Made by a program: the position numbers and the translations under genes
From: Croceimicrobium sp965228705
GTDB taxonomy: Bacteria > Bacteroidota > Bacteroidia > Flavobacteriales > Schleiferiaceae
Reading direction: 5' to 3'
Assembly: GCF_965228705.1 (NCBI RefSeq)
Contig: NZ_OZ245832.1
Coordinates: forward strand, 2,108,001-2,172,000
DNA length: 64,000 nucleotides
Part shown: positions 51,864 to 61,289 of the stretch, piece after piece
Layout of the letters: every line of letters begins with the position of its first letter
Numbering within the stretch: position 1 is the first letter of the stretch
Notes under the pieces: generated by a model
What the model saw: the letters and a program-made list of their open reading frames with translations, nothing else
Databases searched by the model: none
What the model was told of the DNA's origin: nothing

Positions 51864-52801
51864 TGGATTTCAAAAAGCCGCTTCAACTCTCCGAATTAGC
51901 AGATTTCCTGCAATGCGGCTTCCGTGGTGAGGCTGAACATCTCACCTATGGATTTAATGAGATTCACCGTGTTCGTCCGGGTGATCTGGTTTTTGTGGAT
52001 CATCCCAAATACTATCAAAAGGCTTTAGACTCGGCCGCTACCACCATTATTATTAATCAGGAGGTAGAAGTTCCGGAGGGAAAAGGTCTATTAATTTCAG
52101 AAGATCCTTTTCGGGATTTCAATCGACTTACCGCAGAGTACTTCCCTTTTCAAGCAAGGCAGGCTTCTATTGCTGAAGATGCCGAAATTGGCGAGGGCAC
52201 CATCCTTCAACCGGGCTGTACCATTGGCCACGGAGTGAAGATTGGCAAAGACTGTGTGATTCACGCTAATGTGAACATTGCCGACAATTGCCAGCTCGGC
52301 GATCGGGTAATCATTCAGGCTAATACTGTAATTGGCTCGGATGCCTTTTACTATAAGAAGCGTGCCGAAGGTTTCGATCGCTTGCTGAGTGGCGGAATTG
52401 TAGTGATCGAGGATGATGTTGAAATTGGCGCTTCTTGCACGATTGATCGCGGTGTAAGTGCCGATACCCGTATTGGCAAAGGCTCTAAATTCGACAATCA
52501 GGTGCATGTAGGCCACGATACCATCATCGGTGAAAAATGTCTTTTTGCCGCTCAAGTTGGTGTGGCAGGCTGCACTATTATCGGCAACGGCGTTACCCTT
52601 TGGGGGCAAGTTGGTGTGAGTTCTGATATCACCATTGGCGACAAGGCTGTAGTTTTAGCTCAATCAGGCGTTTCCAAGTCACTTGCCGGAGGCAAAGTGT
52701 ATTTTGGATATCCCGCCGATGAGGCTCGTAAACGCCACCGCGAGATGGCTTCCTTGCGATTACTCCCTGAGATCATCAATCGTATCGAACTGGAAGAATA
52801 A
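51863..52801 (+). CDS. Second LpxD-like UDP-3-O-acylglucosamine N-acyltransferase
   Basis: A 312-residue left-handed beta-helix acyltransferase with the LpxD plan: an N-terminal domain, hexapeptide repeats from about residue 90 (EDAEIGEGTILQPGCTIGHG) and a short C-terminal helix. A catalytic-type His is present in VHVGHDTIIG. It is clearly distinct from the first LpxD in the window. It may add a different acyl chain to lipid A or act on another nucleotide sugar. It is co-translated with efp and ends at a strong terminator. Confidence 0.85.
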   Translation: MDFKKPLQLSELADFLQCGFRGEAEHLTYGFNEIHRVRPGDLVFVDHPKYYQKALDSAATTIIINQEVEVPEGKGLLISEDPFRDFNRLTAEYFPFQARQASIAEDAEIGEGTILQPGCTIGHGVKIGKDCVIHANVNIADNCQLGDRVIIQANTVIGSDAFYYKKRAEGFDRLLSGGIVVIEDDVEIGASCTIDRGVSADTRIGKGSKFDNQVHVGHDTIIGEKCLFAAQVGVAGCTIIGNGVTLWGQVGVSSDITIGDKAVVLAQSGVSKSLAGGKVYFGYPADEARKRHREMASLRLLPEIINRIELEE

Positions 52802-52823
52802 AATCCTCAAGCTTATTAAAAAG

Positions 52824-52851
52824 AAAGCCCCGCTTTAAAGCGGGGCTTTTT
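52824..52851. terminator. Bidirectional terminator between lpxD2 and susD
   Basis: A 26-base perfect palindrome (AAAGCCCCGC, TTTAAA centre, GCGGGGCTTT) has a T-run on the plus strand and a T-rich tail on the minus strand. It serves the two convergent operons. Confidence 0.93.
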
Positions 52852-52871
52852 TATTGGATTGAAATTATATC

Positions 52872-54308
52872 CTAGTGGAAAGGACAAACATCAGCAGTGG
52901 CCTTATTTTGTACAATAAGGTTACTGATATTATGATTGATAGTACAGGTACGAGCTACATCATCATAGGTAATAGCATCGATCTCACTGGCGATGGCCTG
53001 TAGATAACCAGGAATAACAGGCTCAGTATCTGCAGTTGTCACATTACTATTTAAAAGTTGCTCATTCTGAGAAACTACCAGGGTAATACCCATATCCATC
53101 ATACGCATACCTTCACCGATAAATACTTCCTGACGGATATTGTAAATCGCTTCCAGCATGGCATCTCCGGTAATACCGGTAACCATGGCCAGATCGTAAG
53201 AAGTACCAGAAACAGTAGGCACATTCACATTACCACCTTGACGGTATAATACTAAACCAGCACGACCGTCAACAGTAATATCTGTACTATCCGGACGAGA
53301 ACCCGGATTACGCTCAGTACGATCTTCGGTAGCGTCATTTAAGCTACGAACCGGACGATTAGACACCACGGTAAAGAGGTCGGTGAGGGCCAGTAAAGCT
53401 CCCGGATCATTACCTGCAGCATTAGCCGCTTCAGCTTTGATCAAATGAGCCTCTTCTACTTTAAGTAGTGGAATCTCAGAATCCTCATTAGCAGAAATTA
53501 CTGCGAATTTTGGATCCAGGAAATCCAGCTTTGGTAAAGGCTGTAAGTCGTCGAAACTACCGCGATCGTACAAGGCATCTTGTAATGAGTTTACGGTATA
53601 ATCTAAACTATTGCTATTTCCGCGGCTATTCTGTGGATCGAATTTAATCGTGCGTAAGAATTCCGCATCTGCCGCAATTACAGCATCAGCCATTGCTACA
53701 GCATTAGTCGCATCACCTTTAAGGTAATAGGCACGCATCATACCCGCTTTTGCTGAGGTGTTCTCACTGGTGGTGTTCGAGGAATTAAAGTAATTGATTG
53801 CAGCATCTAAATGCGCATCACGACTTAAAACCGGACCTGCAGCAGAACCTGGTAAATTACGATAGTACATAGCAGCCCAGAGGTGCGATAATCCGGCAAA
53901 GAATTCAAACTCAGCCTGAACAGTTGCGTCGTAATTAGGGTCATTAGGACCAATTTCAGATAAACCGAAAAGGGCCATTTCACGAATACGGGCAATATGG
54001 AATTGGGAATCATCCACATCATCATCTTGCCAGTCGATATTTAAACCATCCACAAACTGATTGAAGAAGGTTTGGGTATTTACATAATTGTCGGAAGCAA
54101 TCTCAGCTACAATCAAATTGTTGTTAGCGGTAATGGCCAGCTGACGCTCCAAACCATTTAACCAGCTCTTAGATGAGTTTGGTTGCCCTACTAAGGCATC
54201 TTCCGAAAGGTTGGGGTTCACCACATCTGTGGGATCCACCGCTTCACAACCTACAATTACCAATGCTGAAGCGGCTACGATCGATATTTTAGTCAATAAC
54301 TTTTTCAT
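52872..54308 (-). CDS. SusD/RagB-family outer-membrane lipoprotein
   Basis: A 478-residue lipoprotein (lipobox VIVGC, Cys21). The helical, TPR-like fold of SusD is suggested by segments such as EFEFFAGLSHLWAAMYY and LKVEEAHLIKAEAANAAG, the latter being a recognisable family motif. SusD proteins cap the SusC barrel and bind the ligand at the cell surface. It lies 12 bases after the SusC gene. No glycoside hydrolase or sensor gene accompanies the pair, so a peptide, oligosaccharide or other nutrient ligand remains open. The C-terminal Cys pair could form a disulphide. Confidence 0.9.
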   Translation of the reverse strand: MKKLLTKISIVAASALVIVGCEAVDPTDVVNPNLSEDALVGQPNSSKSWLNGLERQLAITANNNLIVAEIASDNYVNTQTFFNQFVDGLNIDWQDDDVDDSQFHIARIREMALFGLSEIGPNDPNYDATVQAEFEFFAGLSHLWAAMYYRNLPGSAAGPVLSRDAHLDAAINYFNSSNTTSENTSAKAGMMRAYYLKGDATNAVAMADAVIAADAEFLRTIKFDPQNSRGNSNSLDYTVNSLQDALYDRGSFDDLQPLPKLDFLDPKFAVISANEDSEIPLLKVEEAHLIKAEAANAAGNDPGALLALTDLFTVVSNRPVRSLNDATEDRTERNPGSRPDSTDITVDGRAGLVLYRQGGNVNVPTVSGTSYDLAMVTGITGDAMLEAIYNIRQEVFIGEGMRMMDMGITLVVSQNEQLLNSNVTTADTEPVIPGYLQAIASEIDAITYDDVARTCTINHNISNLIVQNKATADVCPFH

Positions 54309-54320
54309 CTTGCTTTGGAA

Positions 54321-57143
54321 TTAAAGGTTAACACGTAAGGTTGCTAAATAAATGCGTGGCGCACTTTCAGTACCGTAGGCAAAACCACCTCCGGCAAATC
54401 CACCTTGTGTACGGATACCAGAACCAGTTACATCAGGGTCAAAGCTAGAGCTCACCCAGTTGAAGGCATTCTGTAAAGTAAATCCTACTCTTAGGTTTTT
54501 GATACGACTATCAAGCAGGCTACCGAAATTGTATTCCACACCCACGGTACGCACCTTAATATAATTCGCATCCTCTACCCAGTATCCTGCTAAGTCGAAG
54601 AAGGAAGTGATGCCGGCATCCAGAACTTCCTGAGGGAAACGATCTTCATCATTTACACCACCGAAATAACGCAGTACATCATCCACATTTACACCTTGAC
54701 CACCGAATTGGTAATCACCGTTTAGGAATACACTTAATTTATTATTCCAGGTATAGTCAATTCCGAAGGTACCGAAGGTTGGAGAGAAGGTAGTACCTAA
54801 ATAAGCATTACGCTCTACCTCATAACCACCATTACCATCAGACACTACTTTTGCTCCACGTAAATAACCCAATGGCTGACCTTGGTTAACCCAAGAACCG
54901 AGGAAGGTAAAACCACCTACCACAAATTCAGGAGCCCCACCAGTACTCAACACATTGTTTTGATTGTAGTTATAGGAGAAACGAGCATTCATATTGTGTT
55001 TCTCAGAGTTCAAGATGTTTACCCCTAAGGCAATCTCAAAACCAGTGTTTTCAATTTCACCTACGTTTTTCTCTTGTGCACTCTGACCTGTAGAGGGTGC
55101 TTGTGGAGGGGTAAAGAGTGCACCCTCGGTAAGCGTACGGTAGTAAGTAAATCCTAAAGTTAAGCGCTTGAACAAGCCGATATCAACTCCCACCTCAGTG
55201 GTTTTGGCAATTTCAGATTGCAGCTCTGGGTTTCCAGGATTATCGAATGCAAAAGATTGCAAACCATTATAAGGGTTCAATGCAAAAGTTAAGTCATTCG
55301 CAAATGGTGTAGGGAAGATGGTTGCCTCTCCGTAGTTTGCTCTGAACTTCATCAGGTGAACCACATCTTTAGAGATATTATTCTTGAAGAAAGATTCATC
55401 AGAGATCACATAGGAGCCCCCTACTTTAATCAGGGGAATTAAACCGATCTCATCACCAAAAGCGGTGTTACCATCGAAACGCAGACCCAGGTCTAAGAAG
55501 AGCTTGTCTTTCCAACCTACGTTTTCTGCGATATACAGTCCGTAAGAAGTAACGGTATTGTAGAAATCCTGTACACTTTGATCGGCGGAGTTGTTTACCG
55601 ATTCCGAACCATCGGGAACGCCGGTGGCATTAATTAAAGTTTGGTAATCATTCTGACGGAACATCTGCCCACCTACGGTAGTAATGAAGTCAAAATCGCC
55701 TACTCTTTCACGATAGGCCGCATTTAAGTTAGCACTTAATACCAGGAAATTACGAGTACTTACATCGATATAACCTTGATCAGTAGTTCCATCCGGATAA
55801 GTTCCTTTAACAATTTGTAGGGCATTTGTTCCTAATTCTTGTTGTTTGGAGTTACGGCTATCTAAACCAAAGTCGAAGGAAACCACCACCTTATCACTTA
55901 CATCATAAGTGAAGTTGTTCGCCACATTAAAGCGGTTAATTCGCTCAGTAATGCTTGTTACATCGGCTTCATCCTGTAATTGTTGTTGCAGGTTATCCAA
56001 ATAAGTTTGGTTTGAGTCACCGAGATTACCGAAGGATCCACCCTCGAGATTACCGAAACGAGAATAACTGGTATTCGCATTATAGTCACGAGTAAACTCA
56101 GAATTCGAGTAGGCTAAAGATGCGGAATAGCGCAAGCGATTGGACACGCGAGATGCTACGGTAGTACGGAAATTACGACGAGTTTGCTGGTTAACAGCAT
56201 TAAAGCCATCATCCTGATAAATAGAACCCGAGAAGCTGTAATTAAAGGCATCAGTACCTCCTGAAAATCCTAAGCGGTAGTTCTGCACAAAACCAGGCTC
56301 AAATACCAGATCTGCTGTTTCCTTCCAACGCAAGAAGTCGGTAGTACCACGCATCTGACCCAATTGAGTTTCGAAATAAACGTTTGAACGACCGGCTTTT
56401 CCACGCTTGGTGAAAATTTGTAATACGCCATTTGCAGCATCCGCACCATATAAGGTAGTTGCAGCACCACCGGGTATGTACTCGATACGATCAATATCCT
56501 CCATGGGGATATCCGCAATGGCAGAAGACTGCGCACCACCGGTATTCAATCCCAAACTAGGGTTTGAGTTCAAGTTATCCACCCGAACCCCATCAATCAT
56601 AATAACCGGAGTAGTGTTGGTGTTCGCCGACACCGGACCCCGAGAACGAATGATTGAAGCTGTACCGGGCTGACCGGAGCTCAACTTAATCTGGGCATTA
56701 GGTAATTTGGATTGAATTAATTGATCCAGCTGCATCGCAGGCGATTTCTTCAGCTCTTTAGAATCAATTGATGAAACCGTAGTCGAAATCCTTTTCCGAC
56801 TCACCCCTACACCTTGTCCGGTTACTACAACTTCATCCAATTGCTCATTGGATTCTTTCATAAACACGTCAATGGTGGTATTAGAGCCCACCTCGCGTTC
56901 TTGAGTTGCAAAACCTAAAGAAGAAATAACAAGGATAGATTTAGGACCGGCAACGGTGATGGAATAGGAACCGGAGGCATCTGTAGCCGTACCATTCTTT
57001 GTTCCTTTCTCAATCACCGAAGCTCCAGGGATAGGCTCTCCACCCGGCCCCTTAACGGTTCCTTTGACTGTGCGCGATTGGGCAAAACCCACCTGCACGC
57101 ATAGCGCTAACAGTAGCGTTAGCACCGCTTTGGTTGTTCGCAT
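54321..57143 (-). CDS. SusC/RagA-family TonB-linked outer-membrane transporter
   Basis: A 940-residue receptor. After a signal peptide (to about residue 21) comes a carboxypeptidase-regulatory-like domain (TVKGTVKGPGGEPIPGASV), then the TonB-box-like EQLDEVVVTG near residue 105, the plug domain (VIMIDGVRVDNLN, IERIEYIPGG-type segment) and a 22-strand barrel ending in APRIYLATLRVNL. The SusC type is shown by the N-terminal domain and the SusD partner that follows. It imports the ligand using TonB energy. The length is near the family norm. Confidence 0.95.
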   Translation of the reverse strand: MRTTKAVLTLLLALCVQVGFAQSRTVKGTVKGPGGEPIPGASVIEKGTKNGTATDASGSYSITVAGPKSILVISSLGFATQEREVGSNTTIDVFMKESNEQLDEVVVTGQGVGVSRKRISTTVSSIDSKELKKSPAMQLDQLIQSKLPNAQIKLSSGQPGTASIIRSRGPVSANTNTTPVIMIDGVRVDNLNSNPSLGLNTGGAQSSAIADIPMEDIDRIEYIPGGAATTLYGADAANGVLQIFTKRGKAGRSNVYFETQLGQMRGTTDFLRWKETADLVFEPGFVQNYRLGFSGGTDAFNYSFSGSIYQDDGFNAVNQQTRRNFRTTVASRVSNRLRYSASLAYSNSEFTRDYNANTSYSRFGNLEGGSFGNLGDSNQTYLDNLQQQLQDEADVTSITERINRFNVANNFTYDVSDKVVVSFDFGLDSRNSKQQELGTNALQIVKGTYPDGTTDQGYIDVSTRNFLVLSANLNAAYRERVGDFDFITTVGGQMFRQNDYQTLINATGVPDGSESVNNSADQSVQDFYNTVTSYGLYIAENVGWKDKLFLDLGLRFDGNTAFGDEIGLIPLIKVGGSYVISDESFFKNNISKDVVHLMKFRANYGEATIFPTPFANDLTFALNPYNGLQSFAFDNPGNPELQSEIAKTTEVGVDIGLFKRLTLGFTYYRTLTEGALFTPPQAPSTGQSAQEKNVGEIENTGFEIALGVNILNSEKHNMNARFSYNYNQNNVLSTGGAPEFVVGGFTFLGSWVNQGQPLGYLRGAKVVSDGNGGYEVERNAYLGTTFSPTFGTFGIDYTWNNKLSVFLNGDYQFGGQGVNVDDVLRYFGGVNDEDRFPQEVLDAGITSFFDLAGYWVEDANYIKVRTVGVEYNFGSLLDSRIKNLRVGFTLQNAFNWVSSSFDPDVTGSGIRTQGGFAGGGFAYGTESAPRIYLATLRVNL

Positions 57144-57216
57144 AGCTATAATTTATTGGTTATCCACTACCAAAAATGTTAAAAAAAGTTTAATTGACAA
57201 GCCGAATCGCTTAACA

Positions 57217-57249
57217 CAAACTTAATTTAACAACCTGCACTTTTAGCAA
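57217..57249 (-). promoter_or_regulatory. Probable promoter of the susC-susD unit
   Basis: On the minus strand TTG (complement 57247-57249) and TAAGTTTG (complement 57217-57224) are 22 bases apart, within the Bacteroidota range. The predicted leader is about 70 bases, longer than most in this window. Confidence 0.45.
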
Positions 57250-57287
57250 GAATAGCCAAGTGCTTCTAAACTAACACTATAGAACAA

Positions 57288-58715
57288 TTAATCTTTTTTC
57301 TGACCGTAGAGGTCCAGATAAACTAGAAAGGAAGTGAATCCCCAAACCGGCAAAGTAGCTTTATCCATGTCCAGGAAATTATTTAAAAAGCCATGGGTCC
57401 AATAGGTTATCAGCCCCACTAATGCGGCGAGTGCCAGCACTTTAAGCTCGTGATCATTTACTTTATAATATGCCCTAATTCCCGTTCGAATACTTAAATA
57501 AACCAGAATTAAAACCAATACTAATCCCAATGTACCACTTTCTGCCAGTGGCCCTATATACTCGCTATGTGCATTACCCATATCTCCATTATTGGTTGAG
57601 ATAATGGTCTTTTCACTGGGCTTTTGATAGGGTGCATAAAGAAACATATAGGTTCCGGGACCATGACCAAAAACCGGTCTTTCACTATACATCCTAAAGG
57701 CCGATTTCCAGCGATTGATACGCTCCATGTTGGAAGCATCCGTAGAGATATTACTGATCGACTCTACATGCTCACTTAAATCATCACTACTGGTAGTGTC
57801 ATTCTTCTCAAAGCGCTGCATGATATCACCCTGGAAATAGAATAAGGCTCCAACAAAGGCCAGGACCATCAAAGCGAGAATTTCTTTGCGTAACCGTATC
57901 CAAACCATAAAGCCAGCCACACCGGCCACAACCAAGCTTACCCAGGCCGCCCGGGTATAAGACAGAACTACGCCCGCCAACAATATCAATAAGACCGTCC
58001 CCGCTAAAAGCTTACGGTTCAAATCCCAATTCATAAAAAAGGTAAAAGCAACCGCAATAGGAATATAGAGCGCGAGTACCGCTCCATAGGAAGTATGCTC
58101 CTTAAAGAAGGGAAACATTACCCATACCGAGGCATCTTTGGTAAAACCCCATTGCCCATGCACGGTAACCGTGTAAATCACCACTGCCGCCAGAGGCAAT
58201 AAATAGAGCCAGAAAAACAAATAGGTGCGCTTCCGATCCTGAAACAAGCGCGACATTAAATAGAAGAAAACCGAAACGAACCAAATGCGAGCTATCAGAT
58301 ATTTGGCGCTCACAAAGGGTAATTGCGAAGTAAGGGTGGTCACAAACATCCAGAAGACCATAGCTAAAATAGCCAGTGACACGGGGTGTTTCACTAACTT
58401 CAAATCGAAATTCCCCTTAAAGAGAATCTTCGCAAAGAAGATCAGCATAATCCCAAAGAGCAAGGGCTCTGTGGGCAATGTGAAACCCACCTTCAAAGTG
58501 GGGTGTAGATAAAAAATACTCAGAGGAGTACTAAAGATCACAAAGTACAGGACCTTATCCAAAGCCAGGAAAGTCATGGTAACCACCAAGAGGGCCACCG
58601 GAATCAACAAAGCCCAATATTGTTGGGACACAATGATCCCAATATTCAATAATGCTACCAGCAATCCGGTAAGATATACCGGCCGATCTTCCTTATGGAA
58701 TTGAATCCCCCTCAA
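57288..58715 (-). CDS. O-antigen ligase / polymerase-like membrane protein (Wzy_C family)
   Basis: A 475-residue polytopic protein with about 11-12 helices and a large periplasmic loop between residues 290 and 400. The loop carries the family pattern FGHGPGTYMFLY followed by NAHSEYIGPLAESG, with the His typical of WaaL/Wzy_C proteins. Members either join O-antigen to lipid A core or polymerise repeat units in the periplasm; sequence alone does not decide. The neighbouring Wzz and Wzx genes favour Wzy-dependent assembly. It starts two bases after the wzz-like stop. Confidence 0.88.
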   Translation of the reverse strand: MRGIQFHKEDRPVYLTGLLVALLNIGIIVSQQYWALLIPVALLVVTMTFLALDKVLYFVIFSTPLSIFYLHPTLKVGFTLPTEPLLFGIMLIFFAKILFKGNFDLKLVKHPVSLAILAMVFWMFVTTLTSQLPFVSAKYLIARIWFVSVFFYLMSRLFQDRKRTYLFFWLYLLPLAAVVIYTVTVHGQWGFTKDASVWVMFPFFKEHTSYGAVLALYIPIAVAFTFFMNWDLNRKLLAGTVLLILLAGVVLSYTRAAWVSLVVAGVAGFMVWIRLRKEILALMVLAFVGALFYFQGDIMQRFEKNDTTSSDDLSEHVESISNISTDASNMERINRWKSAFRMYSERPVFGHGPGTYMFLYAPYQKPSEKTIISTNNGDMGNAHSEYIGPLAESGTLGLVLVLILVYLSIRTGIRAYYKVNDHELKVLALAALVGLITYWTHGFLNNFLDMDKATLPVWGFTSFLVYLDLYGQKKD

Positions 58716-58717
58716 GC

Positions 58718-59755
58718 CTAGGCTTTTTGACGTGAGCTACGCAGCGTATCCCAGATCAGAATGGAAATCAATGTAGCGGTAAAAGCACCCAACATACTTA
58801 AGGCCACCACTAGCCAACGAATCGGATATTTTTTCTTTTCTGCCGGATAAGCATTATTCACCTTAAAGGTAGCAGGCAAGCTTTGCGAAACATCCACTTT
58901 AGCCTGATCATAAGCTGTTTTCAACTTCACTACCTCTTCCTTCATATAGCTCAAATCATCGCGTAATGAAACATAGGTACCACCGTATTTAGCCAGGGTA
59001 TCCAACTTATCTTCAATTGATGCTACGGCAGCAGAATTCGCCCCTTTCTCAATAATGGCCGTTGCTAATTGTTCATTGAGTACTGAAGACTGAGTTTCGT
59101 AATCATGCACGCCTTTGTAGCGCAATTCAGTCAAGGAGTCCTCCAAAACCTGAACCTCATCCTTTAAGCCGAAATACTCCCCTTGAATAATCTTTAAACC
59201 TTGCATGGCGCGTTCCCGCTGAATGCGATCCTTAACCATATCTAATAAGGCAACAATATCATTTGCTATAAATGCAGCGGTATCTGGATCGGTATCCAAG
59301 ACATTAATTTCCACACTCATAAACTCGGTGCGACGGAAGGAAATATTGCTCGAAAAGGTCTTATACAATTCAGTTTTAGCATACTTCCCCGAAGGGTCGA
59401 TTTCGTAATGCTTCATCAGATTGTATTTCTGAATGATGCTATCCCGAATCTCGTCGGTATTGAGAATTTGCAGCAATTGCTCCGCTTCCTCCTCTTTACC
59501 AAATTCTAAAATATCCTGTCCACGACTAGCAAACTTTTGGGGCAAAAGAGCCTTAGACAAAGAGTTTGTAGTAGATGGAAATACGGTTACCGTAGATTCG
59601 AATAGGGGATCAATGAAAGACGGACCACTAAAAATAGCAGCCAGAATTCCGGCAACCAGAGAGACAATAATCAATGGCATACGCCAATTGTAGAGGTAAA
59701 CGATCAAATTGGTGGAGTCGAATACGCGATCCTGATCGGCTTTGGAACCTTCCAT
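58718..59755 (-). CDS. Polysaccharide chain-length determinant (Wzz family)
   Basis: A 345-residue inner-membrane protein with helices near both ends (WRMPLIIVSLVAGILAAI at residues 24-41; WLVVALSMLGAFTATLISI near 315-333) and a long periplasmic part with coiled-coil stretches between. This is the Wzz/PCP layout. No cytoplasmic tyrosine kinase domain is attached, as in PCP-1 proteins. It sets the polymer length made by the Wzy-type protein encoded next. An exact -7 box lies upstream. Confidence 0.88.
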   Translation of the reverse strand: MEGSKADQDRVFDSTNLIVYLYNWRMPLIIVSLVAGILAAIFSGPSFIDPLFESTVTVFPSTTNSLSKALLPQKFASRGQDILEFGKEEEAEQLLQILNTDEIRDSIIQKYNLMKHYEIDPSGKYAKTELYKTFSSNISFRRTEFMSVEINVLDTDPDTAAFIANDIVALLDMVKDRIQRERAMQGLKIIQGEYFGLKDEVQVLEDSLTELRYKGVHDYETQSSVLNEQLATAIIEKGANSAAVASIEDKLDTLAKYGGTYVSLRDDLSYMKEEVVKLKTAYDQAKVDVSQSLPATFKVNNAYPAEKKKYPIRWLVVALSMLGAFTATLISILIWDTLRSSRQKA

Positions 59756-59775
59756 GAATTAAGCTTTTAGGCGGG

Positions 59776-59783
59776 CAAAAATA
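59776..59783 (-). promoter_or_regulatory. -7 promoter box of the wzz-like gene
   Basis: On the minus strand TATTTTTG matches TAnnTTTG exactly, 28 bases before the ATG; it is placed in the 34-base gap after the flippase stop. Confidence 0.45.
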
Positions 59784-59789
59784 GAAATA

Positions 59790-61238
59790 TTAAGTGCTAT
59801 TGCGGTCCTTTAAACGCTGCTTAAGCAATTCTATTCCCTGAGTCCAGGGTAAAAGCTTCCAAAGCAAGACTGAAGCCGCGGCCCCACCGATAATAAAGAG
59901 CAAGGACCAATACCAATCCATATCCAGTAAACTAAGGCCATAAGCCAGCAGTAAAGCCTGAAAAGAATAAGCCAAAAAGCGCCATAAAAATGATTTTTGC
60001 CAAGCCAAACGAGCGAGTCTATAACACAATCTAAACTGCAAGAGGGCACTTAAGCTTTGGGTCACCAGGGTTGCTACTGCCGCGCCTCGTGCTCCATATT
60101 TAGGGATAAGCAAGGCATTAAAAATCACATTAAGAACCAAACCTCCAAAAGCAATATAATTTAACTCCCGCAGGTTGCCTCTTGCGGTAAGCATGGTTCC
60201 AAAAACATAGGTAGCCCCCATAGACAAGGAAGAAAAAAGCAAGATTTGTAAAAGGCCACTGCTTATTTCCGAATGCTCATCATAGAGAAAGGCCATTAGC
60301 TCTTGGGCTTCAAAAACACCCCCCAGGGTAATGCTCAGACTCATCACATAAATGAGCACAAAAGAGAGTTTCGCCAAATCCGAAACCGGTTCATCCCGCG
60401 AGATTAAGGTGGCAAACATAGGGAGCAATAAAACAGAAAATAAATAGGCCGGTTGATTGAAAGTATCCAGCAAACGGAAAGCCTGTGCATAGATACCGGC
60501 CTCTGAATTCCCAATGAGTTGCTGCAGCATGAGTTGATCAATCCTTGTATACATCGCCATCAAAAAGATCATTAAGGCATAAGGCAAGCTACGACCCAGT
60601 TTCTTCCGAAACTTCAACCAACGAAAATGTGGCTTAAAATAAGGCACTCGCCATAAGATCAGCACCAAAGCAAGACCGGCTGTGACACCATAGGCCAGAG
60701 CCTGCAAGGCTGCGAAAGTTTGTACATCAATGCCAGACTTGCTGAAATAAAGCAGATAACCCGCGGTTAAGATCATCAGGCTTTTATCAAAAACACTTAA
60801 TACCGCATCCCACTTAAATAAATGCAAACCAGTAAGGTGACTGCGCAAAAAGAAAAGCGCTGAGGCAAAAACCTGCGAAAGACTTAACCAAAGCAAAAGT
60901 TGCACCCCTTCCGACCAGAAGCCCAGGAAATAGCCCAGCCCCATTGCGATTAAGAAATAAACTCCGGCAAGACTTATCTTAATCATGAAAAGCTCCGAAA
61001 AATGCCTGGCCAGCTGTTGAGGATCGGTAGCAATTTCACGATTACTAAAATGCGCCAATCCCAGATCCAATACAATATTGAAGATCATTACAAAGCTGAG
61101 TACTGCTGAGTAAAGACCATAGGCATCTGAGCCGACCTGATTTTGCACCTCGAGATCGATTCCGAAAATCCAGATCGGCTTGATCAAAAAATTGACGAAT
61201 AGCAACAGCGCCAGGCTGCCAACGAATTTCTTTTGCAT
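59790..61238 (-). CDS. Lipid-linked oligosaccharide flippase (Wzx / MATE-like family)
   Basis: A 482-residue membrane protein with about 12-14 helices. The MYTRIDQLMLQQLIGNSEAGIYAQAFRLLD segment near residues 235-265 is characteristic of polysaccharide biosynthesis (PST/MVF) transporters. It flips lipid-linked repeat units to the periplasm before polymerisation. It is on the same strand as wzz and wzy and probably forms the head of a three-gene assembly unit. A near-consensus -7 box (TATCTTCG) lies about 23 bases before its ATG, back to back with that of the glycosyltransferase gene. Confidence 0.92.
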   Translation of the reverse strand: MQKKFVGSLALLLFVNFLIKPIWIFGIDLEVQNQVGSDAYGLYSAVLSFVMIFNIVLDLGLAHFSNREIATDPQQLARHFSELFMIKISLAGVYFLIAMGLGYFLGFWSEGVQLLLWLSLSQVFASALFFLRSHLTGLHLFKWDAVLSVFDKSLMILTAGYLLYFSKSGIDVQTFAALQALAYGVTAGLALVLILWRVPYFKPHFRWLKFRKKLGRSLPYALMIFLMAMYTRIDQLMLQQLIGNSEAGIYAQAFRLLDTFNQPAYLFSVLLLPMFATLISRDEPVSDLAKLSFVLIYVMSLSITLGGVFEAQELMAFLYDEHSEISSGLLQILLFSSLSMGATYVFGTMLTARGNLRELNYIAFGGLVLNVIFNALLIPKYGARGAAVATLVTQSLSALLQFRLCYRLARLAWQKSFLWRFLAYSFQALLLAYGLSLLDMDWYWSLLFIIGGAAASVLLWKLLPWTQGIELLKQRLKDRNST

Positions 61239-61277
61239 AAGCTTTGCGCCTTGCGAAGATAGTGAATCGAAGAGGTC

Positions 61278-61285
61278 TATCTTTG
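61278..61285 (+). promoter_or_regulatory. -7 promoter box of the glycosyltransferase gene
   Basis: TATCTTTG matches TAnnTTTG exactly and begins 12 bases before the GTG start at 61290, which supports that unusual start codon. Confidence 0.5.
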
Positions 61286-61289
61286 TCAG

